Below, one piece after another: positions 32,467-39,555 of a DNA stretch of 64,000 nt. Below the pieces are notes generated by a model, which was not told the DNA's origin, ran no database searches, and worked only from the letters and a program-made list of their open reading frames with translations. The stretch lies in assembly GCA_017473335.1 (NCBI GenBank), contig JAFULN010000005.1:1-64000 (forward strand), given 5' to 3'. The position numbers and the translations under genes are program-made. Source of the DNA: Erysipelotrichaceae bacterium. Lineage in GTDB: Bacteria > Bacillota_I > Bacilli_A > Erysipelotrichales > Erysipelotrichaceae. The first letter of the stretch is position 1. The number at the start of each line of letters is the position of its first letter.

Positions 32467-33716
32467 TCATCATTATCTTTTGTTTCAGTACGAATTACCT
32501 TAAGAGAAGAAACAACTAAATCATCAGTTTCTTCAATAATAATATGATAATTCTTATAATCAAAGGAATCATTTACTTTTGGATAATCATCCAGGATTTC
32601 TGTAATCCATCCATTAACAGTGATAATATAATCATCTAATTCTGGATCTTCTATTTCAAAGTATTCTAAGAAATCATTCAGCATCATGCTTCCATCTGCT
32701 AGGAATTCATTTTCGGATACTTGAAGTATTTCTTCTTCAATTGTATCTGTTTCATCCCAGATTTCTCCAACGAGTTCTTCAAGAATATCTTCCATTGTAA
32801 CGATGCCAAGAGTTCCACCATGGTCATCAGTGACAATCGCCATGTGAATTTTACTTCTTTGCATTAAATCAAGAACTTCAGGAAGTTTTTTGGTTTGTGG
32901 TACAAACAGAGGTTCTTGAAGCATTTCCTTAATATCTGGCTGATCTGTATCTAACAGTTCTTTTAATAAAAGATTCACTGGAAGAATACCAATGATATTG
33001 TCAATGGTATCTTCAAATACTGGGATACGTGAATATTCAGAATTTAAGGCAGTTTCGATGATTTCTTTAGTAGAATCATTGATATCCAAAGCTGTCATTT
33101 CTACTCGATGGGTAGATATTTCTTGAACTTCAGTTTCATCAAATTCAATGGCTGATTGAAGCAATTCACTGCAATCTTCATCAATCACACCTTCTTCTTC
33201 AACGGTTTCGATGATGGTTACTAAATCTTCATAAGTGATTGACGTATCCGTTTTTGCCCATGCCCAGCTTTTTGAGATAACATGAATGATTTTACCAAAC
33301 AGCCATACAAATGGTCTAGTAATCAACAGTACTACTTTCATGATTGGCGATACTGCTAAGGCATAGCTGTCACAGAATTGTTTTGCGAGCTGTTTTGGGA
33401 CAATTTCCCCAAAGATAAGAAGCAGAATTGTCATGACTGCAGTTGCCACTGCAACCCCTGCATCTCCTACCAGCGCCATTGCGATGACAGTTGCAACAGA
33501 GGAGGAGGCAATGTTGACTAGATTGTTTCCAATCAGTACTGCAGTAAGAGTTTTGTCATAATGTTCACTGATTTCTTGTGCCCATTTCCCTTTTTTATCA
33601 CCAGACTCTGCCGCTTTTTTTAATCGTGACTTATTGGCAGAAGCATAAGCTATTTCAGAAGATGAGAAGAAAGCGGAACCAATCAAAAGTAACACAATCG
33701 CTAAATACGGGTTCAT
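32451..33716 (-). CDS. HlyC/CorC family (DUF21-CBS) membrane protein
   Basis: 421 residues: an N-terminal DUF21 transmembrane domain (about 1-190; FSSSEIAYASANKSRLKKAA), two CBS domains (about 205-325; RIPVFEDTIDNIIGILPV, MAIVTDDHGGTLGIVTMEDI), and a C-terminal CorC/HlyC domain. Some relatives act in magnesium efflux or resistance; 'hemolysin' is a historical label. The start overlaps the stop of the upstream paralogue (ATGA), so the two form one operon and possibly a heteromeric complex. Confidence 0.88.
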   Translation of the reverse strand: MNPYLAIVLLLIGSAFFSSSEIAYASANKSRLKKAAESGDKKGKWAQEISEHYDKTLTAVLIGNNLVNIASSSVATVIAMALVGDAGVAVATAVMTILLLIFGEIVPKQLAKQFCDSYALAVSPIMKVVLLITRPFVWLFGKIIHVISKSWAWAKTDTSITYEDLVTIIETVEEEGVIDEDCSELLQSAIEFDETEVQEISTHRVEMTALDINDSTKEIIETALNSEYSRIPVFEDTIDNIIGILPVNLLLKELLDTDQPDIKEMLQEPLFVPQTKKLPEVLDLMQRSKIHMAIVTDDHGGTLGIVTMEDILEELVGEIWDETDTIEEEILQVSENEFLADGSMMLNDFLEYFEIEDPELDDYIITVNGWITEILDDYPKVNDSFDYKNYHIIIEETDDLVVSSLKVIRTETKDNDDEEAL

Positions 33717-34738
33717 TCTTCCACCTCCTTCAGATTATCACTGAAAGACGCATCTTGTTCATCAAAGATTTCACCAACGAGCTCTTCCATGATATCTTCC
33801 ATGGTGACAACACCTACAGTTTTTTCATCTTCACCAGTGACAATGCACATATGAGTTCTAGATTGTGTCATTTGATCAAATAAATCATCAATCAGTTTGT
33901 TTTCTGGAACTAGTAATACTTTATGCATTGCCTTTTTTACAGAAACTGGTTTTTTTCTGGATAGATAAATTTTAATATACTGTCTGGCATCAAGAACACC
34001 GATAAGATGATCTTTATGTTTCTTGTATACAGGAAGTCTTGAATAAGGTGTATTTTTAATGATTTCAAGCACTTTTAAAGGTTCAGTATATTCTTCTATA
34101 CTGATTAGATGTTCAATGGGTGTCATGATATCTTTTGCAGTTGTTTCATCAAATTCTAGAGCTGAATGAAGCAGTTCACTTCGTTGAGGACCGTCTTCTT
34201 CAGTTTCAGCTAAAGAGTCTATGATTTCAATCAGTTCATCTTCAGTGACTGAAGGTGAAGCTTCAGCTTTAAATAAACTGGATATAAAATTAGCCAATGC
34301 ATCAAATATTGCAGAAAAAGGTGCTAGAATCTTCATTAGACAATACAATGATTTCGCAAAGAATAATGCAGTAGATTCTGGACAGTCTTTGGCAAACTGC
34401 TTTGGAATCATCTCAGAGACAAGAAACACAACTACGGTGGTCACTAATGTAGAATAGGCGGTATAGCCTTCTCCCCATGTTTTAGTGACAATGTATGTTG
34501 CGATAGAAGCAGTTCCGATATGCATTAAATTGTTTCCGATTAATAAAGTAGATAATGCTTTATTAAAGTGATTTAAAATATATTCGGCATATTTCGCTCG
34601 TTTTTCACCTTCATCAGCACGATGCTTAATTCGCATTGGATTGACTGAAGCGAATGCTGTTTCAGATGCAGCAAAGTATCCTCCGCCAATAATCAATGCG
34701 ATCAGTACTACAAATAATATCCAAATGTCCGTGTCCAT
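33713..34738 (-). CDS. HlyC/CorC family (DUF21-CBS) membrane protein, short paralogue
   Basis: 341 residues with the DUF21 membrane domain (FAASETAFASVNPMRIKHRA) and two CBS domains (RLPVYKKHKDHLIGVLDA, MCIVTGEDEKTVGVVTMEDI). Compared with the paralogue encoded next to it, it lacks the C-terminal CorC/HlyC domain, ending soon after MEELVGEIFDEQD. The pairing of a full-length and a short form in one operon suggests they assemble together. GGAGATGA precedes the start. Confidence 0.87.
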   Translation of the reverse strand: MDTDIWILFVVLIALIIGGGYFAASETAFASVNPMRIKHRADEGEKRAKYAEYILNHFNKALSTLLIGNNLMHIGTASIATYIVTKTWGEGYTAYSTLVTTVVVFLVSEMIPKQFAKDCPESTALFFAKSLYCLMKILAPFSAIFDALANFISSLFKAEASPSVTEDELIEIIDSLAETEEDGPQRSELLHSALEFDETTAKDIMTPIEHLISIEEYTEPLKVLEIIKNTPYSRLPVYKKHKDHLIGVLDARQYIKIYLSRKKPVSVKKAMHKVLLVPENKLIDDLFDQMTQSRTHMCIVTGEDEKTVGVVTMEDIMEELVGEIFDEQDASFSDNLKEVEE

Positions 34739-34782
34739 ATGAGTTCATCATCTCCCTTGATATAATAATAATTATCTATTAT

Positions 34783-34887
34783 TTATTCAATCTTCGCAAG
34801 TGCTAAATGCATCAGGACATTAATTGAACGATTCACCCACAATGCTGTATCGCGTTCATTTCCATGGTTTGATTGTTTTTGTATAGT
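34783..34887 (-). other. Possible 3' remnant of a lost gene
   Basis: On the minus strand an uninterrupted 34-codon reading frame without a start codon encodes a plausible protein tail containing ERDTALWVNRSINVLMHLAL, ending in TAA. It lies upstream of the short CBS protein, where no gene is otherwise seen. It could be a decayed gene end or chance; I do not recognise the family. Confidence 0.25.
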
Positions 34888-34942
34888 TTAGCAGTATTCT
34901 AAACGATAAAAAGTAATATTACCCAGGAAATAAACCATCTTT

Positions 34943-34968
34943 TGTAACATTCCAAATTGTTGTACGAT
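34943..34968 (+). promoter_or_regulatory. Candidate ECF-type promoter
   Basis: TGTAAC (34943-34948) and TACGATA around 34963-34969 upstream of the sigma factor gene resemble ECF-type -35 (TGAAAC-like) and -10 (CGTA-like) elements. This would give autoregulation. The assignment is tentative. Confidence 0.3.
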
Positions 34969-34993
34969 AAATAAGATGAAAGGAGTGCAGAAG

Positions 34994-35482
34994 ATGGATG
35001 AAATCATGAGAACATATGCCAATGATGTGAAGCGCTTCTGCATGTCTTTGTGTCATGATGAACAAATGGCAGAGGAATTAACACAGGAAACTTTCTATCG
35101 TGCTTTAAAAACGATTCATCATTATGATGGCTCATGTTTGATGACCACATGGCTATTTACTATTGCGAAAAGAGTGTGGATAGATACATTAAGAAAAAAG
35201 AAAACAGTGAGTTTAGATGAAATCGCAGAAGATCAATTCAGAACAGATGAAACACCTGAAGTCCTGTTTGACAGGAAACAAAGGATGGAACTGTTGATGA
35301 CAATCATTGATGAAATCAAAGAGCCAGAGAAGTCTGTGTTTTTAATGAGAGCTGTGCTGGATCATAGCTACAAAGAAATTGGAAAAGCTTTGGGGAAAAG
35401 TGAAAACTGGACAAGAGTCACGTATTATCGTGTAAGAATGAAACTGATGGAGAGGGTGAAACAATATGAAGATACATTGTGA
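34994..35482 (+). CDS. ECF RNA polymerase sigma factor
   Basis: 162-residue sigma-70 family protein with only regions 2 and 4. Region 2 includes MAEELTQETFYRALKTIHHY and TWLFTIAKRVWIDTLRKKK; region 4 is KSVFLMRAVLDHSYKEIGKALGKSENWTRVTYYRVRMKL. The start follows AAAGGAG; a 6-codon upstream extension overlaps that RBS. The coding sequence overlaps the anti-sigma gene by 17 nt. Target genes and signal are unknown, but the class commonly answers envelope stress. Confidence 0.9.
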   Translation: MDEIMRTYANDVKRFCMSLCHDEQMAEELTQETFYRALKTIHHYDGSCLMTTWLFTIAKRVWIDTLRKKKTVSLDEIAEDQFRTDETPEVLFDRKQRMELLMTIIDEIKEPEKSVFLMRAVLDHSYKEIGKALGKSENWTRVTYYRVRMKLMERVKQYEDTL

Positions 35483-36134
35483 TGTAATACAGGATTTGAT
35501 TCCTTCTTATTTGGATGGAATCTGTTCTGAGAAAACAAAAGAACTTGTAGAAGAACATCTTTTAGAATGTGAACAGTGTCGTGTTTTTGTAGAATCCCTA
35601 AAAACTGATTTAATACCAGAAATTCCCCAGATAGATGCAAAAAAGCCATGGCTGAAAGTGAAAAGATAGACCTTGATGAAGATGATTCTTGTTTTTGTGG
35701 TTAGTCCATTCATTTTATTGAGTGGCTTTGTCGTAGGGTGTACACTTTCTGGTGAAGGGTTAACGTTAGATGCTTTGTTGTATCAAGATGAGGCAAATGA
35801 ATTCTTACAGGCATTGTCCTTATCTGATTATGCAGAAGCTTCTCGGTATTTGAGCTGTTATGGTGCAGATGATGTTTCTTTAGAGCGTGCTGAATGGACA
35901 CTAAGAATGGAAGAGTCCAACATTGAGTTTTCAAACATGCAATACTCACCGCTTTGGGGGGATGATGGTTTAGCAATGACAAGAGTTACAACCGTACTTT
36001 CTACTGGAGAATTGATTGAATTTAGACTTATGGTCCAAGGAAATGGTCTTTCTGTATCTTCTGTCTATGTTTATGGAAGTGATGAACTTCAGGAATATTT
36101 GCAGGATATGATGACTAGTCATAATCCGGGATAA
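35466..36134 (+). pseudogene. Anti-sigma factor gene interrupted by an in-frame TAG
   Basis: Read as one frame it encodes a zinc-finger anti-sigma factor: a cytoplasmic HC2-type domain (HCDVIQDLIPSYLDG, then EEHLLECEQCRVF), a transmembrane helix (MILVFVVSPFILLSGFVVG) and an outer domain of about 120 residues. A TAG at 35667-35669 separates the soluble domain (67 residues) from the rest; both parts are in the same frame, 1 codon apart from the next possible start (TTG/ATG). No good RBS precedes the second part. If real, the sigma factor would be held only by a soluble fragment. A sequencing error or readthrough are alternatives. Confidence 0.65.
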
Positions 36135-36181
36135 AAAATGAAAAGTTTATGGTACAATAATGTCAGGAAATAGGTGAGAGT

Positions 36182-36856
36182 ATGAAAGAATATAGTTCTG
36201 TTGTGATTGTAGCTCTTGTGATTGCGATGTATTGGATAGCAACCACATTGTATAGAAGAAAGCTGGCACATGATTTGACAGCTTCAATGGTCAATGAAGA
36301 TATTGAAAAGTATAGAAAGATTCTCTATTCAAGAAGAGCCATTCTGTTTTTAAATCCCAATGTTGTGAACTTGTTTAAGGCGACAGATCAATATGGGCAA
36401 GGAGAATTAGAGTTGGCAGAAAAAACAATCAGACTTGTTCAATATACGAAATTAAGTACAGAACATCTGGTGAATTATTTTCAGCTTCGCTCAATGATTT
36501 GTCTGGATCGTCAGGATGGCAAAGAATACAAAGCACTGCGAGAAGAGATTAAGGGTATTCGCAATGAACAGAATGCGGAAGCGATAGATGCAATGCTGAA
36601 AGAAAACTCAATCAATGATCGTCTTCACTTTCACTATGATGTGAGTGTCATCAAAGATTTAAGAGAATTGATTCAGCAGAGTGATGAATCAATTCATGGT
36701 ACATTGTTATTTTCGCTAGCGAAAGCTTATCATTTGAATGGTCAAGACAAAGAGGCAAAAGATGCTTTGTTGAAGGCGAAAGAAAAAATGGTAGGAACTG
36801 TGGCAGAAGAACTCATTGATTCTGCTTTGATAGATATTCGGATTTTAGATAATTAA
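36182..36856 (+). CDS. Membrane-anchored TPR-like protein (paralogue A)
   Basis: 224 residues: an N-terminal membrane helix (about 5-24) followed by a helical cytoplasmic domain. The C-terminus reads LLFSLAKAYHLNGQDKEAKD then ALLKAKEKM and LIDSALIDIRILDN, a TPR-like repeat. The protein encoded at 57373-58047 has the same length and matches it end to end, most strongly in this C-terminal motif. No known function. RBS AGGTGAGAGT. Confidence 0.7.
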   Translation: MKEYSSVVIVALVIAMYWIATTLYRRKLAHDLTASMVNEDIEKYRKILYSRRAILFLNPNVVNLFKATDQYGQGELELAEKTIRLVQYTKLSTEHLVNYFQLRSMICLDRQDGKEYKALREEIKGIRNEQNAEAIDAMLKENSINDRLHFHYDVSVIKDLRELIQQSDESIHGTLLFSLAKAYHLNGQDKEAKDALLKAKEKMVGTVAEELIDSALIDIRILDN

Positions 36857-36912
36857 GAGGCTGTGACAAATAGAGAAAATGTGAATTCTCTAGGTGTCAC
36901 AGCCTTTCTTTA
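36857..36912. repeat. Palindromic repeat GGCTGTGAC...GTCACAGCC, terminator-like
   Basis: A 46-nt palindrome (36859-36904) with outer arms GGCTGTGAC/GTCACAGCC and inner arms TAGAGAA/TTCTCTA, followed by TTTCTTT. Its reverse complement matches 48119-48156 exactly over 38 nt. It follows the TPR-like gene and can terminate it, but the second copy indicates a dispersed element. Confidence 0.75.
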
Positions 36913-36962
36913 GTGCTGAGCAGGGGACAAGTCTAGGTGGTTGCAAAGTTCCACCGCCCAAA
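36913..36962. other. Unexplained GC-rich stem-forming segment
   Basis: GGTGG-TTGCAAAGTT-CCACC within a GC-richer stretch (from GCTGAGCAGGGGACAAG to GCCCAAAAG) next to the palindromic repeat. No gene, and no T tract for termination in either direction. It may be a continuation of the same mobile-element scar. Confidence 0.35.
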
Positions 36963-36973
36963 AGAGGAAATCC

Positions 36974-37690
36974 CTATCTTTTTTTGATGATGTTGAGCTG
37001 ATACAATTCTGGATGCATGTACAATTCTGTATAGTCAAAGACAGTGCCATCATGAATGTACGTTGTGTTACAGACACGAAGAATAGGTTGTTTTGGAGAT
37101 AGTTTTAGCTGAGCTGCGATGTATTCGGGTGGGAAAATAGGTGTAATATTTTGATGAGCGTAATCTACAGTAAGGTTATGTTCATCAGCATACTTATATT
37201 TTGAACCTTGTAGAACCTTAATTGAAATTTCAGGATGCAAATCAACAGACATGAATGTCTTTTCAAACAATACGGGCTCATTGTCTGCATAACGAGTTCG
37301 TTCAATGTAGTAAATCAGATCTTTTGGCTTGATTTTTAATAAGCTTGCAACTGTATTTCCAGCTTCTGTTATGTTGAAAGAAACAACCTTGCTGGAAGGC
37401 GTTTTTCCCATTTCTAAGATGTCCTCAGTAAAACTTTTTAAAAGAGGTGTTCTTTGAATGGCGCGTGATTTTTTTACAAAAGAGCCACTTCCCTGGTTTT
37501 TTAATATAAATCCTTTGTAAGCGAGATTCGATAAAGCTTGACGTACAGTAACGCGAGAACATTCATATTGTTTGGAAAGCTCCGCTTCGGTGGGTAAGGC
37601 GTGTTCCTCTTGATAAATACCAGAATTGATTTTATCAATGATGTCATTTTCAATGAGTTGATATTTAGGAACTTTGTTATTTTCGTTCAT
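36974..37690 (-). CDS. GntR/HutC family transcriptional regulator
   Basis: 238 residues: an N-terminal winged helix (YQLIENDIIDKINSGIYQEE, CSRVTVRQALSNLAYKGFIL) and a C-terminal UTRA effector domain (about 75-235). UTRA regulators typically bind a sugar phosphate or amino sugar phosphate. It is divergent from the PTS IIC-IID genes over 163 nt, a region with four TTGTATT(G) half-sites, so it most probably represses the PTS-sulfatase operon until the imported phosphosugar is present. RBS GGAGGTATAATA. Confidence 0.92.
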   Translation of the reverse strand: MNENNKVPKYQLIENDIIDKINSGIYQEEHALPTEAELSKQYECSRVTVRQALSNLAYKGFILKNQGSGSFVKKSRAIQRTPLLKSFTEDILEMGKTPSSKVVSFNITEAGNTVASLLKIKPKDLIYYIERTRYADNEPVLFEKTFMSVDLHPEISIKVLQGSKYKYADEHNLTVDYAHQNITPIFPPEYIAAQLKLSPKQPILRVCNTTYIHDGTVFDYTELYMHPELYQLNIIKKR

Positions 37691-37710
37691 TATTATACCT
37701 CCAATGCGAT

Positions 37711-37819
37711 TTGTATTGTTTTTTTTTGTGAATTTGTATTGTTAAATAAACACATTTTTACATAAGATATAATACAACAAAAAACTTGTATTGACAACTT
37801 TGTTTTTCGATTTTATCAT
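37711..37819 (+). promoter_or_regulatory. PTS-sulfatase operon promoter with GntR operator array
   Basis: Promoter TTGACA (37791-37796), 17 nt, TATCAT (37814-37819). TTGTATT(G) half-sites lie at 37711-37718, 37734-37741 and 37786-37793, and AATACAA at 37771-37777. The last two form the dyad AATACAA-N8-TTGTATT, which overlaps the -35 element, fitting repression by the divergent GntR/HutC protein. The two distal copies are direct repeats 23 nt apart near the gntR start. Confidence 0.75.
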
Positions 37820-37853
37820 GAAATCATAAGATAGATAAGGAGGATATAATCTT

Positions 37854-38666
37854 ATGGCTTTATGGCAAGCATTTTTGATTGGCGTATTGGGCTATTTTGG
37901 TGTAAACCGTACACCTTGGCTCTTTGGTCAGTCAGGTGGTTTCAACGGCATCGCTTCTCCGCTAGTAGCATGTACAATTATGGGAGCTTTGCTGGGAAAT
38001 CTTTCTGAAGGGATTGCAGTTGGTGTTGCGCTTCAGGCAATGTATTTAGGGGTAATTCAGCCAGGTGGCGCTCTTCCATCTGACCGTGGCTTCGCTACAT
38101 TCATTGGTGGATCATTGGCAATCGCTTCTGGTACTGGTGTAGAAGGGGCAATTGCACTGGCAGTTCCACTGGGGCTTCTGGGTGCTGCAATGTTCCAGCT
38201 CTGCATGACTTTTAACTCTTACTTCCCACATCTGGGTGATAAGGCTGCTGCTGAAGGTGATCGCAAGGGAATTGTTCGCGCTCAGCTGTTGGCACAGGTT
38301 CCAACTTTCTTGATTTATGTTACAATTTATACAGTTGCTAACTACTTTGGTGTTGAACTGATTCAGGGAATTATCGCTGCTCTTCCACCACAGATTACAA
38401 CAGCCCTGTCTAAGATGGCTGGTGTTCTTCCTGCAGTTGGTTTCGCTATGCTGCTGAAATACATCATCGCTCCATCTCAGATTTGGATGTTTGGCTTCTT
38501 CGTAATGGGCTTTGTTCTTCTGAAGAACACAAGCTTCAACATCGTGTCTTTGACACTTTTCGCAATTGGTGTTGCAATTATGTTTACTGTAGCACGTTAT
38601 GGCAATGACCTGTTTGGTACAGGACGTTCCGCTGGACAGAATGGAGATGACGCATATGACGAATAA
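37854..38666 (+). CDS. PTS mannose/GalNAc-family IIC component
   Basis: 270-residue membrane channel subunit of a mannose-family PTS permease (EIIC of the AgaC/ManY/SorA type): FGQSGGFNGIASPLVACTIM, GNLSEGIAVGVALQAMYLGV and VIQPGGALPSDRGFATFIGG are typical. It heads the operon behind AAGGAGGATATAATCTT and overlaps the IID gene by 11 nt. No IIA or IIB gene is adjacent. Codon choice (GCT, CTG, GGT) looks more optimised than in the sulfatase genes downstream, suggesting high expression. Confidence 0.92.
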   Translation: MALWQAFLIGVLGYFGVNRTPWLFGQSGGFNGIASPLVACTIMGALLGNLSEGIAVGVALQAMYLGVIQPGGALPSDRGFATFIGGSLAIASGTGVEGAIALAVPLGLLGAAMFQLCMTFNSYFPHLGDKAAAEGDRKGIVRAQLLAQVPTFLIYVTIYTVANYFGVELIQGIIAALPPQITTALSKMAGVLPAVGFAMLLKYIIAPSQIWMFGFFVMGFVLLKNTSFNIVSLTLFAIGVAIMFTVARYGNDLFGTGRSAGQNGDDAYDE

Positions 38667-39462
38667 ACTGACTAAAAAAGATGTTCAGCAGGCTGCATGG
38701 ACAAATGTATTCTTCCATCACTGTGCACAGAACTATGAACGTATGATGGGGCTGGCATTCTGCCATACACTGTCAAAACCTCTGGAAAAACTCTATCCTG
38801 AAAAAGAAGATTATAAAAAGGCTCTTCAGCGCCATATGAACTTCTATAATACTGAACCTACTTTGGGATCTATCATTCCTGGCATCATTCTGGGACTTGA
38901 AGAAGGTAAAGCTAATGGCGATGAAGTCACTGAAGAAATGATCCTTGGTACAAAGACTGCTTTGATGGGTCCTTTCGCAGGTATTGGTGACTCTTTGATT
39001 GGTGCTACTTATCAGTCAATTATCGCTTCTATCGCAATCGCACTGAGCACTGATGGTTCATTGCTGGGTGTTCTGTTCTTCTTGCTGTTCCATGCAGGCG
39101 GAACAATCTTCATGAAATATGCATTATTCATGAAGGGTTATGAACTTGGTTTGAAGGTTCTTGAAATCCTGACTCCAAAAGTAACTGAAATGGCAACTAC
39201 ATTCTTGGGCGTTGTTGGTCTGATCGTTGTTGGTGGTATTACTGCAAATACAGTGAAACTTCCAATCGCATTCCAGTACACTTCAGGTGAACTGGTAATC
39301 AACATTCAGAACATTCTGGATAAGATTATGCCGGGTATGCTGCCTCTGGCTGTTACAATTCTGATTTGGTATCTGTATGCTAAGAAGAACTGGTCAGCAG
39401 TCAAAGTATTGGTTACAATGCTGGTAACAGTTATTGTATTGGTATTCTTAGGGATTATGTAA
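38656..39462 (+). CDS. PTS mannose-family IID component
   Basis: 268-residue membrane subunit (LTKKDVQQAAWTNVFFHHCA, MGPFAGIGDSLIGATYQSII, a segment typical of EIID). It forms the sugar channel with IIC. The open frame extends 19 codons upstream, but the start used follows GGAGATGA and yields the usual MTNKLTKKD N-terminus. The C-terminus ends in two transmembrane helices. A hairpin after the gene may partly terminate transcription before the sulfatase genes. Confidence 0.92.
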   Translation: MTNKLTKKDVQQAAWTNVFFHHCAQNYERMMGLAFCHTLSKPLEKLYPEKEDYKKALQRHMNFYNTEPTLGSIIPGIILGLEEGKANGDEVTEEMILGTKTALMGPFAGIGDSLIGATYQSIIASIAIALSTDGSLLGVLFFLLFHAGGTIFMKYALFMKGYELGLKVLEILTPKVTEMATTFLGVVGLIVVGGITANTVKLPIAFQYTSGELVINIQNILDKIMPGMLPLAVTILIWYLYAKKNWSAVKVLVTMLVTVIVLVFLGIM

Positions 39463-39468
39463 TGAATG

Positions 39469-39503
39469 AGATAGAAGTCAGCTTGCTTGACTTCTATCTT
39501 TCT
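39469..39503 (+). terminator. Terminator or attenuating hairpin after the IID gene
   Basis: GATAGAAGTCA-GCTTGC-TGACTTCTATC followed by TTTCTACTG. The short T tract suggests partial termination, which would let PTS genes be made in excess of the enzymes downstream. A second hairpin, CTACTGA...TCAGTAG, lies at about 39502-39536. Confidence 0.65.
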
Positions 39504-39555
39504 ACTGAATAAGCCAGCTGATGGTTTACTCAGTAGAAAGAAGGAAAGGGGCGTT

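Noticed and set aside
32451-34738. True hemolysins
   Set aside because: The HlyC/CorC name is historical. DUF21 and CBS domains point to membrane ion-homeostasis proteins, not pore-forming toxins.
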